Assembly: GCA_038396585.1 (NCBI GenBank)
Contig: CP121691.1
Coordinates: 3,534,001 to 3,598,000, forward strand
Direction: 5' to 3'
DNA from: Vallitaleaceae bacterium 9-2
GTDB taxonomy: Bacteria > Bacillota > Clostridia > Lachnospirales > Vallitaleaceae
DNA: 64,000 nucleotides
Positions 1 to 8,981 of the stretch are shown here, piece after piece; within the stretch, counting starts at the first letter, position 1; each line of letters begins with the position of its first letter. A program made the translations under genes and the position numbers. Below the pieces are notes generated by a model. The model was given only the letters and a program-made list of their open reading frames with translations. It searched no databases and was not told where the DNA came from.

Positions 1-462
1 GCCGATATGTGTAAACGCTAAGGGAAACGATGTAATTGCACCACCTTTGGTAATATTAAGCGCCGCTCCTCGAAAGAGCATCATCGTGCCTAGCGTTGTT
101 AATATGGGCGAAACTTCCAGATAGCTCACAATAGCACCATTAAGCGCTCCTGTCAATGCCCCGACTACGACCATAACTAAAATGCCAATCATTACCGAAA
201 AAAGTCCAAGCTCTCTAAAGTAATTCATGGATAACGCTCCGATAATTCCTGCCAAAGTTGTCATGGAGACAATCGATAAATTCATGCCACAGACAATTAA
301 TGTAACCATTAACGCAATGGAGATCAGTCCATATTCCGGTAATTGATTCGCCATGATAAGGAGTGTCTTAACGGATAAGAACTCTCGACCAAATATCATC
401 GTCCCCAGCAATATAATCCCTGCAAGAATCCCTAGCAACTTTTTTTCGTATGTATTTAGCAT
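1..462 (-). CDS. RbsC-type sugar ABC transporter permease, partial (C-terminus off the left edge)
   Basis: This is an inner-membrane permease of the ribose/AI-2/rhamnose type (BPD_transp_2). 154 codons are visible, starting MLNTYEKKLLGI at the ATG at 460-462, and they run without a stop to the window edge. The visible part has several hydrophobic segments and the Gly/Ala/Met-rich composition of RbsC/LsrC/LsrD permeases. Its ATG shares one base with the TAA of the preceding permease (TAATG), so the two are probably translationally coupled. It is the second permease of a heterodimeric pair. The substrate cannot be read from the permease; the binding protein at 1439-2452 suggests an LsrB/RhaS-type ligand. 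Confidence 0.85.
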   Translation of the reverse strand, partial: MLNTYEKKLLGILAGIILLGTMIFGREFLSVKTLLIMANQLPEYGLISIALMVTLIVCGMNLSIVSMTTLAGIIGALSMNYFRELGLFSVMIGILVMVVVGALTGALNGAIVSYLEVSPILTTLGTMMLFRGAALNITKGGAITSFPLAFTHIG

Positions 463-1433
463 TAAGACTCACCTACTTTAATATATCTTTTCTTGATGCG
501 ATTTTTAAGAACGCCATAGGCAATCACCAAGATAATAATACCACCAATCATCATGTCATGCCAAAAAACCGGAATACGTGCAAAAACCAGACCACTTCGA
601 AGGATAACGATAAACAAACTGGCCACAAGCGTTCCAAACACTGTTCCATAGCCGCCAAGAATATTGAGTCCACCCAAAATAACAATAAGAATCAGCTCAA
701 ACTCGATGTTCATATATGCATCGACACTTGTTTGGTTAAATGTAATCAAGTGAATGGCAGCACTTATTCCTGCACTTAAGCCACTAAATCCATGGGCTTT
801 AATTGTAGATGCCGCTTCCACATAACCTTTTTGAAGCGCCAACTTACGATCACCACCAAAAGCATATAGACTACGTCCAAAGCGCGTGTGTCTCAATACA
901 TAATATGTGAGTAGTATCATAACAAGGACGCTTGCGCTTTCAATCAATCCATTATACTCTTGTATCGTGTAGCTTTCCCCTGCAACAAACTGTCCCAAGA
1001 CTTTTTGATGGATAAATTTGGATATGCCATAAAAAATATGCATCGTTGCAAGGGTCACAACCACTGAGGAAACTTGAAACTTTGCAATAAGGCTACCATT
1101 AAGCATTCCTATAACACTTCCAATCAGTGCACCTAAAACTATCACTAGAGGAATCGGAAGGAACACACTTGTACTAATAAGCGAGAGAAAAACACTGGTC
1201 AAGGCTATTATACCACCGATAGACAAGTCAAAGTTTCCTTTAATCATCAACGGCAACACGCCAAGTGCGCAGATAAAATACACACTGTTAACCCCGATAA
1301 GTTCCAATAAATACGTCGGATTGGCAAAGTTAACATTTGACGAGGATATTCCAACCCATAATATGATTGTAATAAATAAAATATAGCTTTCCCGTTTTTT
1401 TAACAGTTTTTTCATGTCCATATGAACCACCAT
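462..1433 (-). CDS. RbsC-type sugar ABC transporter permease
   Basis: 323 residues, very hydrophobic, with about eight to ten membrane segments and the RbsC/LsrC/RhaP family features, including a Gly-rich stretch near residues 255-275 (ILGGLNILGGYGTVFG). It lies 5 bp downstream of the binding-protein gene and overlaps the next permease by one base, so this is one operon. The first ATG (1433) has only a weak AAAGAGA site. A start at 1421 (MDMKK) is preceded by GGTGG and may be the true one. No ATP-binding subunit is visible; it may follow beyond the left edge. Confidence 0.9.
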   Translation of the reverse strand: MVVHMDMKKLLKKRESYILFITIILWVGISSSNVNFANPTYLLELIGVNSVYFICALGVLPLMIKGNFDLSIGGIIALTSVFLSLISTSVFLPIPLVIVLGALIGSVIGMLNGSLIAKFQVSSVVVTLATMHIFYGISKFIHQKVLGQFVAGESYTIQEYNGLIESASVLVMILLTYYVLRHTRFGRSLYAFGGDRKLALQKGYVEAASTIKAHGFSGLSAGISAAIHLITFNQTSVDAYMNIEFELILIVILGGLNILGGYGTVFGTLVASLFIVILRSGLVFARIPVFWHDMMIGGIIILVIAYGVLKNRIKKRYIKVGES

Positions 1434-1438
1434 TCTCT

Positions 1439-2452
1439 TTAAAAGTCATAATCATCTACATTGTCTGCGTTAAAGTCTAACGGTTCCCCCATAATCACCG
1501 TCCTATCTGCTTCAATATAGTCTACTGGTCCAATCTCACCATACGATGCTCCATCTTTGATCTGTTGACCTTCTATTAATGTATGAATGACTTCGACAGT
1601 TAGACGACCTAAATGATATGGATTCCACAAGGTCACTAGATGTACCGACCCTTCCTTAAGATAGCTGCGCATATCATTTGGAAGTGCTAATGCATAAAGC
1701 TTCACTTCATCTTTTGTCCCTAGTACTTTCATTGCCTGAGCCGCTCCCGGTCCGGCTTCTGTCGACATCGCTATAATACCATCTAGTTCCGGATAGGCTT
1801 GAATGAGATTTCTCGTGTGGGCATAAGCTTTTTGCTGATCTTCATCCGTTGGGATAATCGTCAGTAAATTTAACTTCGGGTATTGCTTCGCTTGATATTC
1901 TTGCATCCAATGAATCCATGTATTTTGGTTGTCTGCAGTCATTGATGCTGTCAATATAGCATAATTGCCTTCTTCTCCCACAAGCTTGACCGCTTCATCG
2001 ATAATATGGATTGCCAAATCTTTTGCCGAGACCTGATTGACAAAGACATCCCTACTATCACGGACTGAATCCGCGTCAAACGTAACAACAATAATGCCCT
2101 GCTCCCTAGCTTCTTCTAGAACAACTTTTACCGCATCCGGGTCTACCGGTGCAATGGCGATGACATCCACTCCATCATAAATCATATCTTGAACAATGTT
2201 GACTTGAGACGCAGCGTCTGCTGAAGAAGGCCCTCGATAAATCAGCTCCATCCCATATTGATCAGCAACTTCTTTGGCCCCTTCGGCGCATTGATCAAAA
2301 TAAGAGATGCCGCTAACCTTGGGAATCATACCGATACGGATTGTATCTGACGTTCTTGGCTCATCTATGGAACGCTCTTTACACCCTGTAATCACAAACA
2401 AAAGCAAAAGAATATATATCACTGCATACTTCAACCTTTTTTTGCCTTTCAT
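1439..2452 (-). CDS. LsrB/RhaS-like sugar-binding lipoprotein of an ABC importer
   Basis: 337-residue periplasmic-binding-protein-type lipoprotein with an N-terminal signal and lipobox (FVITGC, Cys around residue 24). The mature part is a type I sugar-binding fold (Peripla_BP_4). Segments such as IYRGPSSADAASQ, FVNQVSAK and TADNQNTWIHWMQEY resemble LsrB (autoinducer-2) and RhaS (rhamnose) binding proteins more than RbsB. It should deliver a sugar or AI-2-like ligand to the two permeases downstream. The start is set by AAGGTGG seven bases before the ATG. Ligand identity is inferred only from family resemblance. Confidence 0.88.
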   Translation of the reverse strand: MKGKKRLKYAVIYILLLLFVITGCKERSIDEPRTSDTIRIGMIPKVSGISYFDQCAEGAKEVADQYGMELIYRGPSSADAASQVNIVQDMIYDGVDVIAIAPVDPDAVKVVLEEAREQGIIVVTFDADSVRDSRDVFVNQVSAKDLAIHIIDEAVKLVGEEGNYAILTASMTADNQNTWIHWMQEYQAKQYPKLNLLTIIPTDEDQQKAYAHTRNLIQAYPELDGIIAMSTEAGPGAAQAMKVLGTKDEVKLYALALPNDMRSYLKEGSVHLVTLWNPYHLGRLTVEVIHTLIEGQQIKDGASYGEIGPVDYIEADRTVIMGEPLDFNADNVDDYDF

Positions 2453-2577
2453 TGTCTAACCACCTTAAAATTCTGTCTTTTGCATTTTCGCAACCGTACA
2501 CAAACGATACGAATCGAAAATTCAATCCTTTTCATTGTACTGTATTTTTTTTAAATACACAAGAACTCTTAACAAAA

Positions 2578-3111
2578 TTAAGGATAAATCCGTCGTCTTT
2601 TTTGTACTAATGTCATAATCATAGGAATACACAACAACTGCAATATAATCCCCGGAATCGCATTAAGCAACGCACCACTTAAAAACATCTGTAATGAAAA
2701 CGCTCCTTTTGCCGATAGTCCCAACAAAACGACTTGAACGCTCCCCCACACCAAGCGTCCTGCAATCATCGCTACAATAAGCGCCACGTATGTCCATCCG
2801 ATTTTTTTTGGAAGATACCCATAGACAAGACCAATGACAACGCCATAGGTCATCAATTCAAAGGCCATAGCAATCGCCACCGGAAACATCGGCGGCATGC
2901 TAAAGACCATTGAACGAAAGATAGGAAGTATAAAACCTACGATTCCTCCGTATTTCCACCCGCAAATCAATCCACAAAGTAATACAGGAAAATGCATCGG
3001 CAAGAACATATTACCCATCTGTGGAATCTGCGCTGTTAAAAAAGGTAAAACCATTCCAAGAGCAAGCATAAGACCTGCTAATACCAAATTCGTTATCGTA
3101 TTTTTTTTCAT
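2578..3111 (-). CDS. ECF transporter S component, substrate unknown
   Basis: 177-residue membrane protein with five or six hydrophobic segments. The MFLPMHFPVLLCGLICG motif near residues 35-51 is typical of ECF-type vitamin-transporter substrate-capture subunits. Such subunits bind a vitamin or precursor and share an energising module (EcfA/A'/T) encoded elsewhere. AAGGAGA precedes the ATG. The gene is divergent from the UPF0316 gene. The leader is short (a TTGACT box lies near 3179-3184) and I see no riboswitch fold in it, so the vitamin cannot be guessed. Confidence 0.85.
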   Translation of the reverse strand: MKKNTITNLVLAGLMLALGMVLPFLTAQIPQMGNMFLPMHFPVLLCGLICGWKYGGIVGFILPIFRSMVFSMPPMFPVAIAMAFELMTYGVVIGLVYGYLPKKIGWTYVALIVAMIAGRLVWGSVQVVLLGLSAKGAFSLQMFLSGALLNAIPGIILQLLCIPMIMTLVQKRRRIYP

Positions 3112-3280
3112 CGTTGTTCTCCTTTATTCGTTGTTTTTTTTAACCCTCTATACAATAGCACTTCGTGTTTGCTTTAAGTCAACATTTTTCTGTATTTTTC
3201 GCTACAATAACGGTTTTACTCTTTACGTTTTTATGTTATCCTAGGATTTTAGGATTAATCAGCAACGATTAGGAGGAACT

Positions 3281-3907
3281 ATGTCAAAATTATTACTCAT
3301 CATACTTGTACAACTTGCTTATGTCCCCATGCTAACCCTTCGAACCATTAGTATGGTCAAGAACCTAAAATTCTTTACCGCTTTTTTTGGCTTTTTGGAA
3401 GCCTTAATCTACATCTTCGGTCTAAGTATTGTCCTTTCTGGAGAGCAAAGCTATCTTGAAATGGTTATATACTCTGTCGGTTTCACTCTGGGTCTTATCG
3501 TTGGCATCTATGTCGAACAAAAACTTGCGATTGGGTTTATTGATGTACATGTCAATATCAACCATGAGAACGAAGCTATGGTTGAGACGCTTCGTGAAAA
3601 AGGTTTTGGCGTCACTGTTTTTTCCGGAAAAGGGCGTCTTGGTGCCAGACACCGCCTAGACATCTTAACCCAGCGTAAAAAAGAAAAAGAGTTGATGGAC
3701 ATTATCTATGACTTTGAACCTGAGGCATTTGTAATCTCTTATGAGCCCAAAACGTTTAAGGGCGGTTACCTCACAGAGATTATGAAAAAACGCCTGCGTA
3801 AAAATCTCAACATAAAAAAAGCACCTGCTCCAGATCATACTCCACTCGTTCAAAGTGTTGTAGAAGAAATTACTGAAGAGGCGCAACAACTAAAAAATAA
3901 TTGGTAA
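3281..3907 (+). CDS. UPF0316 / DUF5698-DUF2179 membrane protein
   Basis: 208 residues. The N-terminal half has three membrane segments (about 1-85, DUF5698), and the C-terminal half is a soluble DUF2179 domain (about 110-170) with the GFGVTVFSGKGRLGARHRLDI region typical of YebE/UPF0316 proteins. The function is not known; DUF2179 domains occur in several putative membrane transporters and are thought to sense a small ligand. The start is supported by AGGAGGAACT just upstream. The C-terminal tail (about 175-208) is basic, then acidic, and not conserved. It converges with the HD gene at 3936. Confidence 0.85.
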   Translation: MSKLLLIILVQLAYVPMLTLRTISMVKNLKFFTAFFGFLEALIYIFGLSIVLSGEQSYLEMVIYSVGFTLGLIVGIYVEQKLAIGFIDVHVNINHENEAMVETLREKGFGVTVFSGKGRLGARHRLDILTQRKKEKELMDIIYDFEPEAFVISYEPKTFKGGYLTEIMKKRLRKNLNIKKAPAPDHTPLVQSVVEEITEEAQQLKNNW

Positions 3908-3935
3908 GCATCTTATGTGTAGCTGAAGTATTGGT

Positions 3936-4505
3936 CTATAACGTTCCTTTTAAGCCAATCGCTTCAGCTTCTTTTTGCATACCGGCAATGGTTTCTTGGA
4001 TAATATCATCGAGCTCTACACCTAACACGTCACATCCGTTGAGAATAACCTCACGATTTACCCCAGATGCAAATGAAGCTGTCTTAAATTTTTTCTTGAC
4101 AGACTTTAATTTTAAATCAAGAACACTTTTTGAAGGACGCATGAGGCAAGTCGCGTTAATCAACCCGGTCAACTCGTCTATTGTGTACAAGATTTTTTCC
4201 ATTGTATGTTCTGGCTTCACTTTAGAGCATATACCATACCCATGACTGCATATTGCATGAATATACTCTTGCGGATACCCATGTTCCGTGAGAATTTCAA
4301 TGACTTTTTCACAATGTTGCTCTGGATATTGTTCATAATCCAAGTCATGCAACAATCCGATAATTCCCCATTTTTCTACATCTTCTCCTTCTTTTTCTGC
4401 AAAATGACGCATAACAGCCTCAACAGCTAAGGCATGCTGTTGCAACGCTTGTGTCTTTGTATATGTTGTTAACAGTTCCCATGCTTTTTCTCTTGTTATA
4501 TCCAC
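3936..4505 (-). CDS. HD-domain metal-dependent phosphohydrolase
   Basis: 189-residue small HD hydrolase. It has an N-terminal HALAVEAVMRHFA helix, then HDLDYEQYPEQHC (the HD dyad, about residues 52-53), then ICSHGY, which are the metal-ligand positions of the HD superfamily. These stand-alone proteins are often annotated as HDIG-type hydrolases acting on a phosphorylated small molecule; the substrate is unknown. The GTG start at 4505 is preceded by AAGGAGAG at good spacing, and no better ATG exists. It is probably co-transcribed with the HD-GYP gene upstream (42 bp gap). Confidence 0.8.
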   Translation of the reverse strand: MDITREKAWELLTTYTKTQALQQHALAVEAVMRHFAEKEGEDVEKWGIIGLLHDLDYEQYPEQHCEKVIEILTEHGYPQEYIHAICSHGYGICSKVKPEHTMEKILYTIDELTGLINATCLMRPSKSVLDLKLKSVKKKFKTASFASGVNREVILNGCDVLGVELDDIIQETIAGMQKEAEAIGLKGTL

Positions 4506-4547
4506 AATGCTCTCTCCTTTATGTGTATAAATATTATTTTGAATCGA

Positions 4548-6038
4548 TTATCGTCCATCCTCATTTAGCAGCTGTCTTGATTTTGTTTTGCGAAGAATCT
4601 CTGCGTACTTCGTTCCTAAGCGTTCCAAATCAACTGGTTTAAGTATTAATCCAGCTATTCCCATCGCTTTGATTTCATGCAGTGTCACACTATAATCTGT
4701 TGCTGTCATCGCAATAATGACAGGAAGTTCTTGACGCTTTTTAACCGCTTCGACCATCTCATAACCATTTAACTTGGGTAATTCAATATCTAAAAGCACT
4801 AAATCGTAAGAATTATGCACAATCTTATCAAGTCCTTCACGACCATCAATGGCAACATCAACATTAATCCCCAACGATAAAAACTGGTTTTCCATAACTC
4901 GGCGTACAATCCGACTATCTTCAACAATCAGTATTCGATTTAAGTGTCCCTGTCGATGTATCCGTTCTAATAGATGGTGCCGATTATCATCAGGTTCTGT
5001 ATCTGAATATGTCTGCGCTATATTTCTAAATGTACGTTCAAGACCGACGGCGCAATCAACAATACATGGATCAAAGTGCGTTCCTCGCTCAGTAATAATA
5101 ATATCCATCGCTTCATCATGCGTCATGGCCACCTTATATATACGTTCTGAAACCAGCGCATCATATACATCTGCTACTGCCATCAGTCGCCCTACAAGAG
5201 GAATCTCTTCTCCTTTAAGCCCTCTAGGGTAGCCGGTTCCGTCATAACGCTCATGATGGGTATAAGCAACTTCGGCCGCATAGTTTAAAAAGTCATTATT
5301 TTTTAGTTTACTGCCAACTTTATTAATTGCCTCATATCCAAGTGTGGTATGACGCTTCATCTCTTCATATTCTTCTTCTGTCAGTCGTCCGGGTTTAAGT
5401 AAAATCTCATCCCGTATTCCAATTTTTCCAATATCATGTAGCGGAACCGACATATAGATGGCTTCTATATTTTCCGGTGTCAATTCATCGACAAAAAAAC
5501 CTTGACGCTTTAAGGTAATCGCCAACGCTTTGACATAATTTTGTGTACGTTTGATATGTTCACCGGTTTCAGGGTCTCTATATTCTGTTAAGGAAGCTAA
5601 GCTAGAGATCATCACCGACTGAACCGCCTGTAAGTCCTGGGTATTATCCAGCAATCTTTGATTTTTAAGCATATTAAGCGCATTACGAATCTCAATATGC
5701 ATAACCCCTTTATGAAAAGGAGCTTGAATAATCCCCATCAAATCCAGCTTACTTAGCTCTTGATAAAGCGCTTCATCTTTTGCTTTACTAAGTACAACAA
5801 TTGGTGTCGAACGTGTAAGCACGGATTTTTTTATGATTTGAATGACTTTAATATATGGATCTTCAAGTGAATTAATCTCAACCATAAACAAATAGGGCTT
5901 TATGTGGATTAATGCATGAAAAAATTCTTCATAGTCATCAATACTTAGATCCAGCAGATTCAGCTCATCAAAAACGTCAAGCACTTTCTTCTTGGCTTCA
6001 TTGTCTTGAATATGTGTTATAACATTTTTACTTTCCAT
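4548..6038 (-). CDS. HD-GYP c-di-GMP phosphodiesterase with degenerate N-terminal and intact C-terminal receiver domains
   Basis: 496 residues. Residues about 1-125 look like a receiver fold without the acceptor Asp (MVEI at the expected place). Residues about 140-340 are an HD-GYP domain (HDIGK at 201-205, HHERYDGTGYP around 261-271), expected to hydrolyse c-di-GMP. Residues about 366-480 are a full receiver domain (RILIVEDSR, acceptor Asp about 417 in LLDIELP, Lys in LKPVD). The receiver after the catalytic domain is less common than the RpfG order. GGAG precedes the ATG. It is divergent from the GGDEF/HD-GYP sensor at 6180 and shares that promoter region. Confidence 0.9.
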   Translation of the reverse strand: MESKNVITHIQDNEAKKKVLDVFDELNLLDLSIDDYEEFFHALIHIKPYLFMVEINSLEDPYIKVIQIIKKSVLTRSTPIVVLSKAKDEALYQELSKLDLMGIIQAPFHKGVMHIEIRNALNMLKNQRLLDNTQDLQAVQSVMISSLASLTEYRDPETGEHIKRTQNYVKALAITLKRQGFFVDELTPENIEAIYMSVPLHDIGKIGIRDEILLKPGRLTEEEYEEMKRHTTLGYEAINKVGSKLKNNDFLNYAAEVAYTHHERYDGTGYPRGLKGEEIPLVGRLMAVADVYDALVSERIYKVAMTHDEAMDIIITERGTHFDPCIVDCAVGLERTFRNIAQTYSDTEPDDNRHHLLERIHRQGHLNRILIVEDSRIVRRVMENQFLSLGINVDVAIDGREGLDKIVHNSYDLVLLDIELPKLNGYEMVEAVKKRQELPVIIAMTATDYSVTLHEIKAMGIAGLILKPVDLERLGTKYAEILRKTKSRQLLNEDGR

Positions 6039-6179
6039 AGGATCACTCCATTCACTTCTTTATTATACATGTTTCTATCGATGAATTCACTATTTTTCTT
6101 CTATACTTATAGCATTTCCTAACGTATTAGCGTATAATTGAAATATGTTCATAGTTTTGTGCACAGAGGGGTGACATGT

Positions 6180-8513
6180 ATGAAGCAAAAAACGCAATCG
6201 GTTATTAAGACATTAAATATTTCCTATTTAATTCTTTCAATTTCAACCTTGATTATTGTTAGTTCCGTCTTGATTTTTGCTTGGACAACATCTAATAATC
6301 AATTAATTGACACGCTTCAACACGAAGCACAATCCAATCTATTAGAAGAAGTCGAAGAAGTTCTAACTAGTCCTGTTCATATCATTAAATTTGGACAAAC
6401 ACTTTTAAATACTGAGGCTATTGATATTACGGATAGTGCACAGCGCGATCCTTATTTTGTTAGCGCTTTAGATATCGCTCCTGACCATATCTATAGTTAT
6501 TCTATGGGTACACCTGACGGTTATTACTATGGAGCTCGACGCGGAGAAAACGGTTCTATCGAAATCATGTTGGCTGATGAATCAACAGATTTTCATTCCA
6601 TCTATTATGGTATTGATACCACTTATAATCGCGGCGAAAAAATCCTGACCAATCCTGTGTTTGACCCTAGATCCCGCCCATGGTACACCGAGGCTTTAAA
6701 TCAAAACAATTCTTCTCTTGTTTTTTCTCCTATATACAAACATTTTGTTATGGATGATTTGGCGCTATCTATTTCTGCGCCTGTCTTTGATGATGCACAT
6801 AATTTATTAGGTGTCCTTGGTGCCCACTTTACCCTTAATCGTCTCAATGAACAAATGCATACCTATGCAACTATATACAAAGGTGACAGCTATATTATCG
6901 AAGCAGACTCCGAACTTGTCATCGCCAACTCTTTAGGGCTTGCCAATTATAAGATGTCTAGCAATTATTTTGAACGTATTCCTTTTTCCAGTCTAGGAAG
7001 TCAAGAAGCTATTGATGCTCTTAACCACTATAAGCAAACCGGTGAAGGCAACTATGTTGCCAACGCTTGGCCACAGGAGACTTTTTTACGCATCGTCCCC
7101 TATTCGTCTTATGGATTGGACTGGTTAATTGTCATTGAAATTCCTACCCACCCTATCATAAAGACATACTATACGACAATTTTGGTTGCTCTTATTCTTA
7201 TTTTGATATTGGCTGTTTTTTCAAGCTATGCCTGGAGCAAACGCAACAAAAAAGTATTGCAACCTATTATTGAGCTTACCAATATAACCCAAGCGTACTC
7301 TGAAGGCAATCACAATCTACGCGTATACTCCTATCAGGACAATGAGTTTGGTCGTCTTGCCAAAGGGTTTAACCAGATGGCCGATACGATTAGCACTCAA
7401 ATGGAAACTTTAGAAGAAAAAGTAGCGAAGCGCACTCAAGCGCTACAAAAGTTAAACAAATCTTTGCTGGACCAGCAAAATACCATCGTCTATCTAAGTT
7501 ATCACGACCAATTAACCGGACTTTATAATCGTCGTTACTTTGAAGAAACACTAAAACGTTTGGACAATTCACATAATCTACCTATAAGTCTGGTCATGAT
7601 TGATATGAATGGTTTAAAACTGATTAACGATGCTTTTGGACATGCTATTGGAGATAGTTATCTGAAAAAGCTTGCCGAGATTATACGCCATCATCTGCGT
7701 ACAAGCGATGTCGCCGCCCGTTATGGCGGAGACGAATTCATTATTATTCTTCCAAAAACCAATACGCTCGAAGCTAAACTTGTCCTTAAGCGCCTATATG
7801 ACTCCATTGAAAAACCAGATGTTGGTATTGTCCCACTGTCCATTTCCTATGGAATCAAAACGAAAAATATGCCTAGCGAATCCATTATAGAGATTTTGAA
7901 TACTTCTGATGAAACCATGTACACCAAAAAATTAACAGAATCTCAGGTTTTTCGTTCGTTAGCTATAGAGAAAATATTAAACCACCTAAAAGAACACTTT
8001 CCCTTGGAGCATCAACATGCACTTGATGTTCAAAAGTATAGTATCGCGTTTGCCACGTACTTAAATCTTGATACAATCAATATCGAACATCTTCACCATG
8101 CAGCGTATATGCACGATATTGGAAAGGTATCTTTTCCTCGCGAACTTGTTGAAAAGCCTATGCACGCATTGACCCCTGAGGAATTTGATGTCGTTGCTCG
8201 TCATACCGAAATAGGCTATCGTATTTTAAACGCTGCCAGCGAGACCCAAGCTTATGCAGAAATCGTTTTAGAGCATCATGAAAATTGGAACGGCGAAGGC
8301 TATCCTAAGGGATTAAAGGGTACAGAAATCTTAATTGAAGCGCGCATTTTACATATTGTTGAAAACTATGTAACCTTTGTCAATGATTTTCAATCTGACG
8401 AAGAAGATTTTGATACTACACTCGCCTTTTTACACAAGCAAAAAGGGGCCGAACTCGACCCCCAACTTGTTGATGCCTTTATTAACTTTCTTAAACAAAA
8501 CCCTCACGCATAA
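6180..8513 (+). CDS. Membrane sensor with dCache, HAMP, GGDEF and HD-GYP domains
   Basis: About 777 residues from the ATG at 6180, chosen because AGAGGGG precedes it; an upstream in-frame ATG at 6138 lacks a site. TM1 (about 12-35), a large extracellular dCache-like sensor, TM2 (about 325-345), HAMP, a short coiled coil, GGDEF (intact YGGDEF near 515-520, with an RxxD inhibitory site RTSD just before it), then HD-GYP (HDIGKVSF near 645, EGYPKGLKG near 706). Both a c-di-GMP synthase and a phosphodiesterase motif look intact, so it may be bifunctional, switching on ligand binding. The ligand is unknown. Confidence 0.9.
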   Translation: MKQKTQSVIKTLNISYLILSISTLIIVSSVLIFAWTTSNNQLIDTLQHEAQSNLLEEVEEVLTSPVHIIKFGQTLLNTEAIDITDSAQRDPYFVSALDIAPDHIYSYSMGTPDGYYYGARRGENGSIEIMLADESTDFHSIYYGIDTTYNRGEKILTNPVFDPRSRPWYTEALNQNNSSLVFSPIYKHFVMDDLALSISAPVFDDAHNLLGVLGAHFTLNRLNEQMHTYATIYKGDSYIIEADSELVIANSLGLANYKMSSNYFERIPFSSLGSQEAIDALNHYKQTGEGNYVANAWPQETFLRIVPYSSYGLDWLIVIEIPTHPIIKTYYTTILVALILILILAVFSSYAWSKRNKKVLQPIIELTNITQAYSEGNHNLRVYSYQDNEFGRLAKGFNQMADTISTQMETLEEKVAKRTQALQKLNKSLLDQQNTIVYLSYHDQLTGLYNRRYFEETLKRLDNSHNLPISLVMIDMNGLKLINDAFGHAIGDSYLKKLAEIIRHHLRTSDVAARYGGDEFIIILPKTNTLEAKLVLKRLYDSIEKPDVGIVPLSISYGIKTKNMPSESIIEILNTSDETMYTKKLTESQVFRSLAIEKILNHLKEHFPLEHQHALDVQKYSIAFATYLNLDTINIEHLHHAAYMHDIGKVSFPRELVEKPMHALTPEEFDVVARHTEIGYRILNAASETQAYAEIVLEHHENWNGEGYPKGLKGTEILIEARILHIVENYVTFVNDFQSDEEDFDTTLAFLHKQKGAELDPQLVDAFINFLKQNPHA

Positions 8514-8518
8514 GTGCC

Positions 8519-8947
8519 TTATATGACTTTAATTTCTAGACCTGCAAACACCAAGTCATGGTCAATAATCAGATCCGGCACACGTTTTTCATATGTCATG
8601 GTCATGTTTTCAATACCTGACAATTTTAACTTACCGTTGGTTTCAACATACCACTCTTCCGGCACAAGTACCTTGACTCCCGCATAGGAAGCCATGAGCT
8701 CTAATACATAGGGCTCTCTTCGTGTTTTTGCCTGCGTATAATCTAGGGTTGTGTCTGAGAACATAGCTCCAAGGCTAATAATCTCTGGCTGTTTTGACAT
8801 ATCAACACTTTTCTCCCCAAATGTTGATATAAGTTCGTAACTACTCGCTAATCCTATGGCTTTTTTGATTCGAGTAAGAAGAAAAACCATGTTCGCTACA
8901 CCTAGCACCAGCAAAATATAACTTACGACTTTTCCAAGTTTTTTCAT
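8519..8947 (-). CDS. Membrane-anchored protein with LiaF-C-like domain, function unknown
   Basis: 142 residues from the MKKLGKVV start at 8947, preceded by AAAGGAGAG at 10-11 bases; upstream ATGs in frame overlap that site. It has one N-terminal membrane helix (about 5-25) and a soluble C-terminal beta-rich part whose pattern (GAMFSDTTLDYTQA, MASYAGVKVLVPEEWYVE) resembles the cell-wall-active antibiotic response/LiaF-C domain. Family placement is tentative and no catalytic residues are apparent. It lies 34 bp downstream of the DAHP synthase gene and is probably co-transcribed with it. It converges with the dCache sensor gene. Confidence 0.65.
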   Translation of the reverse strand: MKKLGKVVSYILLVLGVANMVFLLTRIKKAIGLASSYELISTFGEKSVDMSKQPEIISLGAMFSDTTLDYTQAKTRREPYVLELMASYAGVKVLVPEEWYVETNGKLKLSGIENMTMTYEKRVPDLIIDHDLVFAGLEIKVI

Positions 8948-8981
8948 ATCACTCATCTCTCCTTTACCTTTTAAATCATCC

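Noticed and set aside
2525-2565. A/T-rich hairpin after the ECF gene (TGTATTT/AAATACA)
   Set aside because: The stem is only seven A/T pairs and could occur by chance; not strong enough to call a terminator.
3112-3280. Riboswitch before the ECF S-component gene
   Set aside because: The leader is short and I could not find a conserved riboswitch core or a following terminator.
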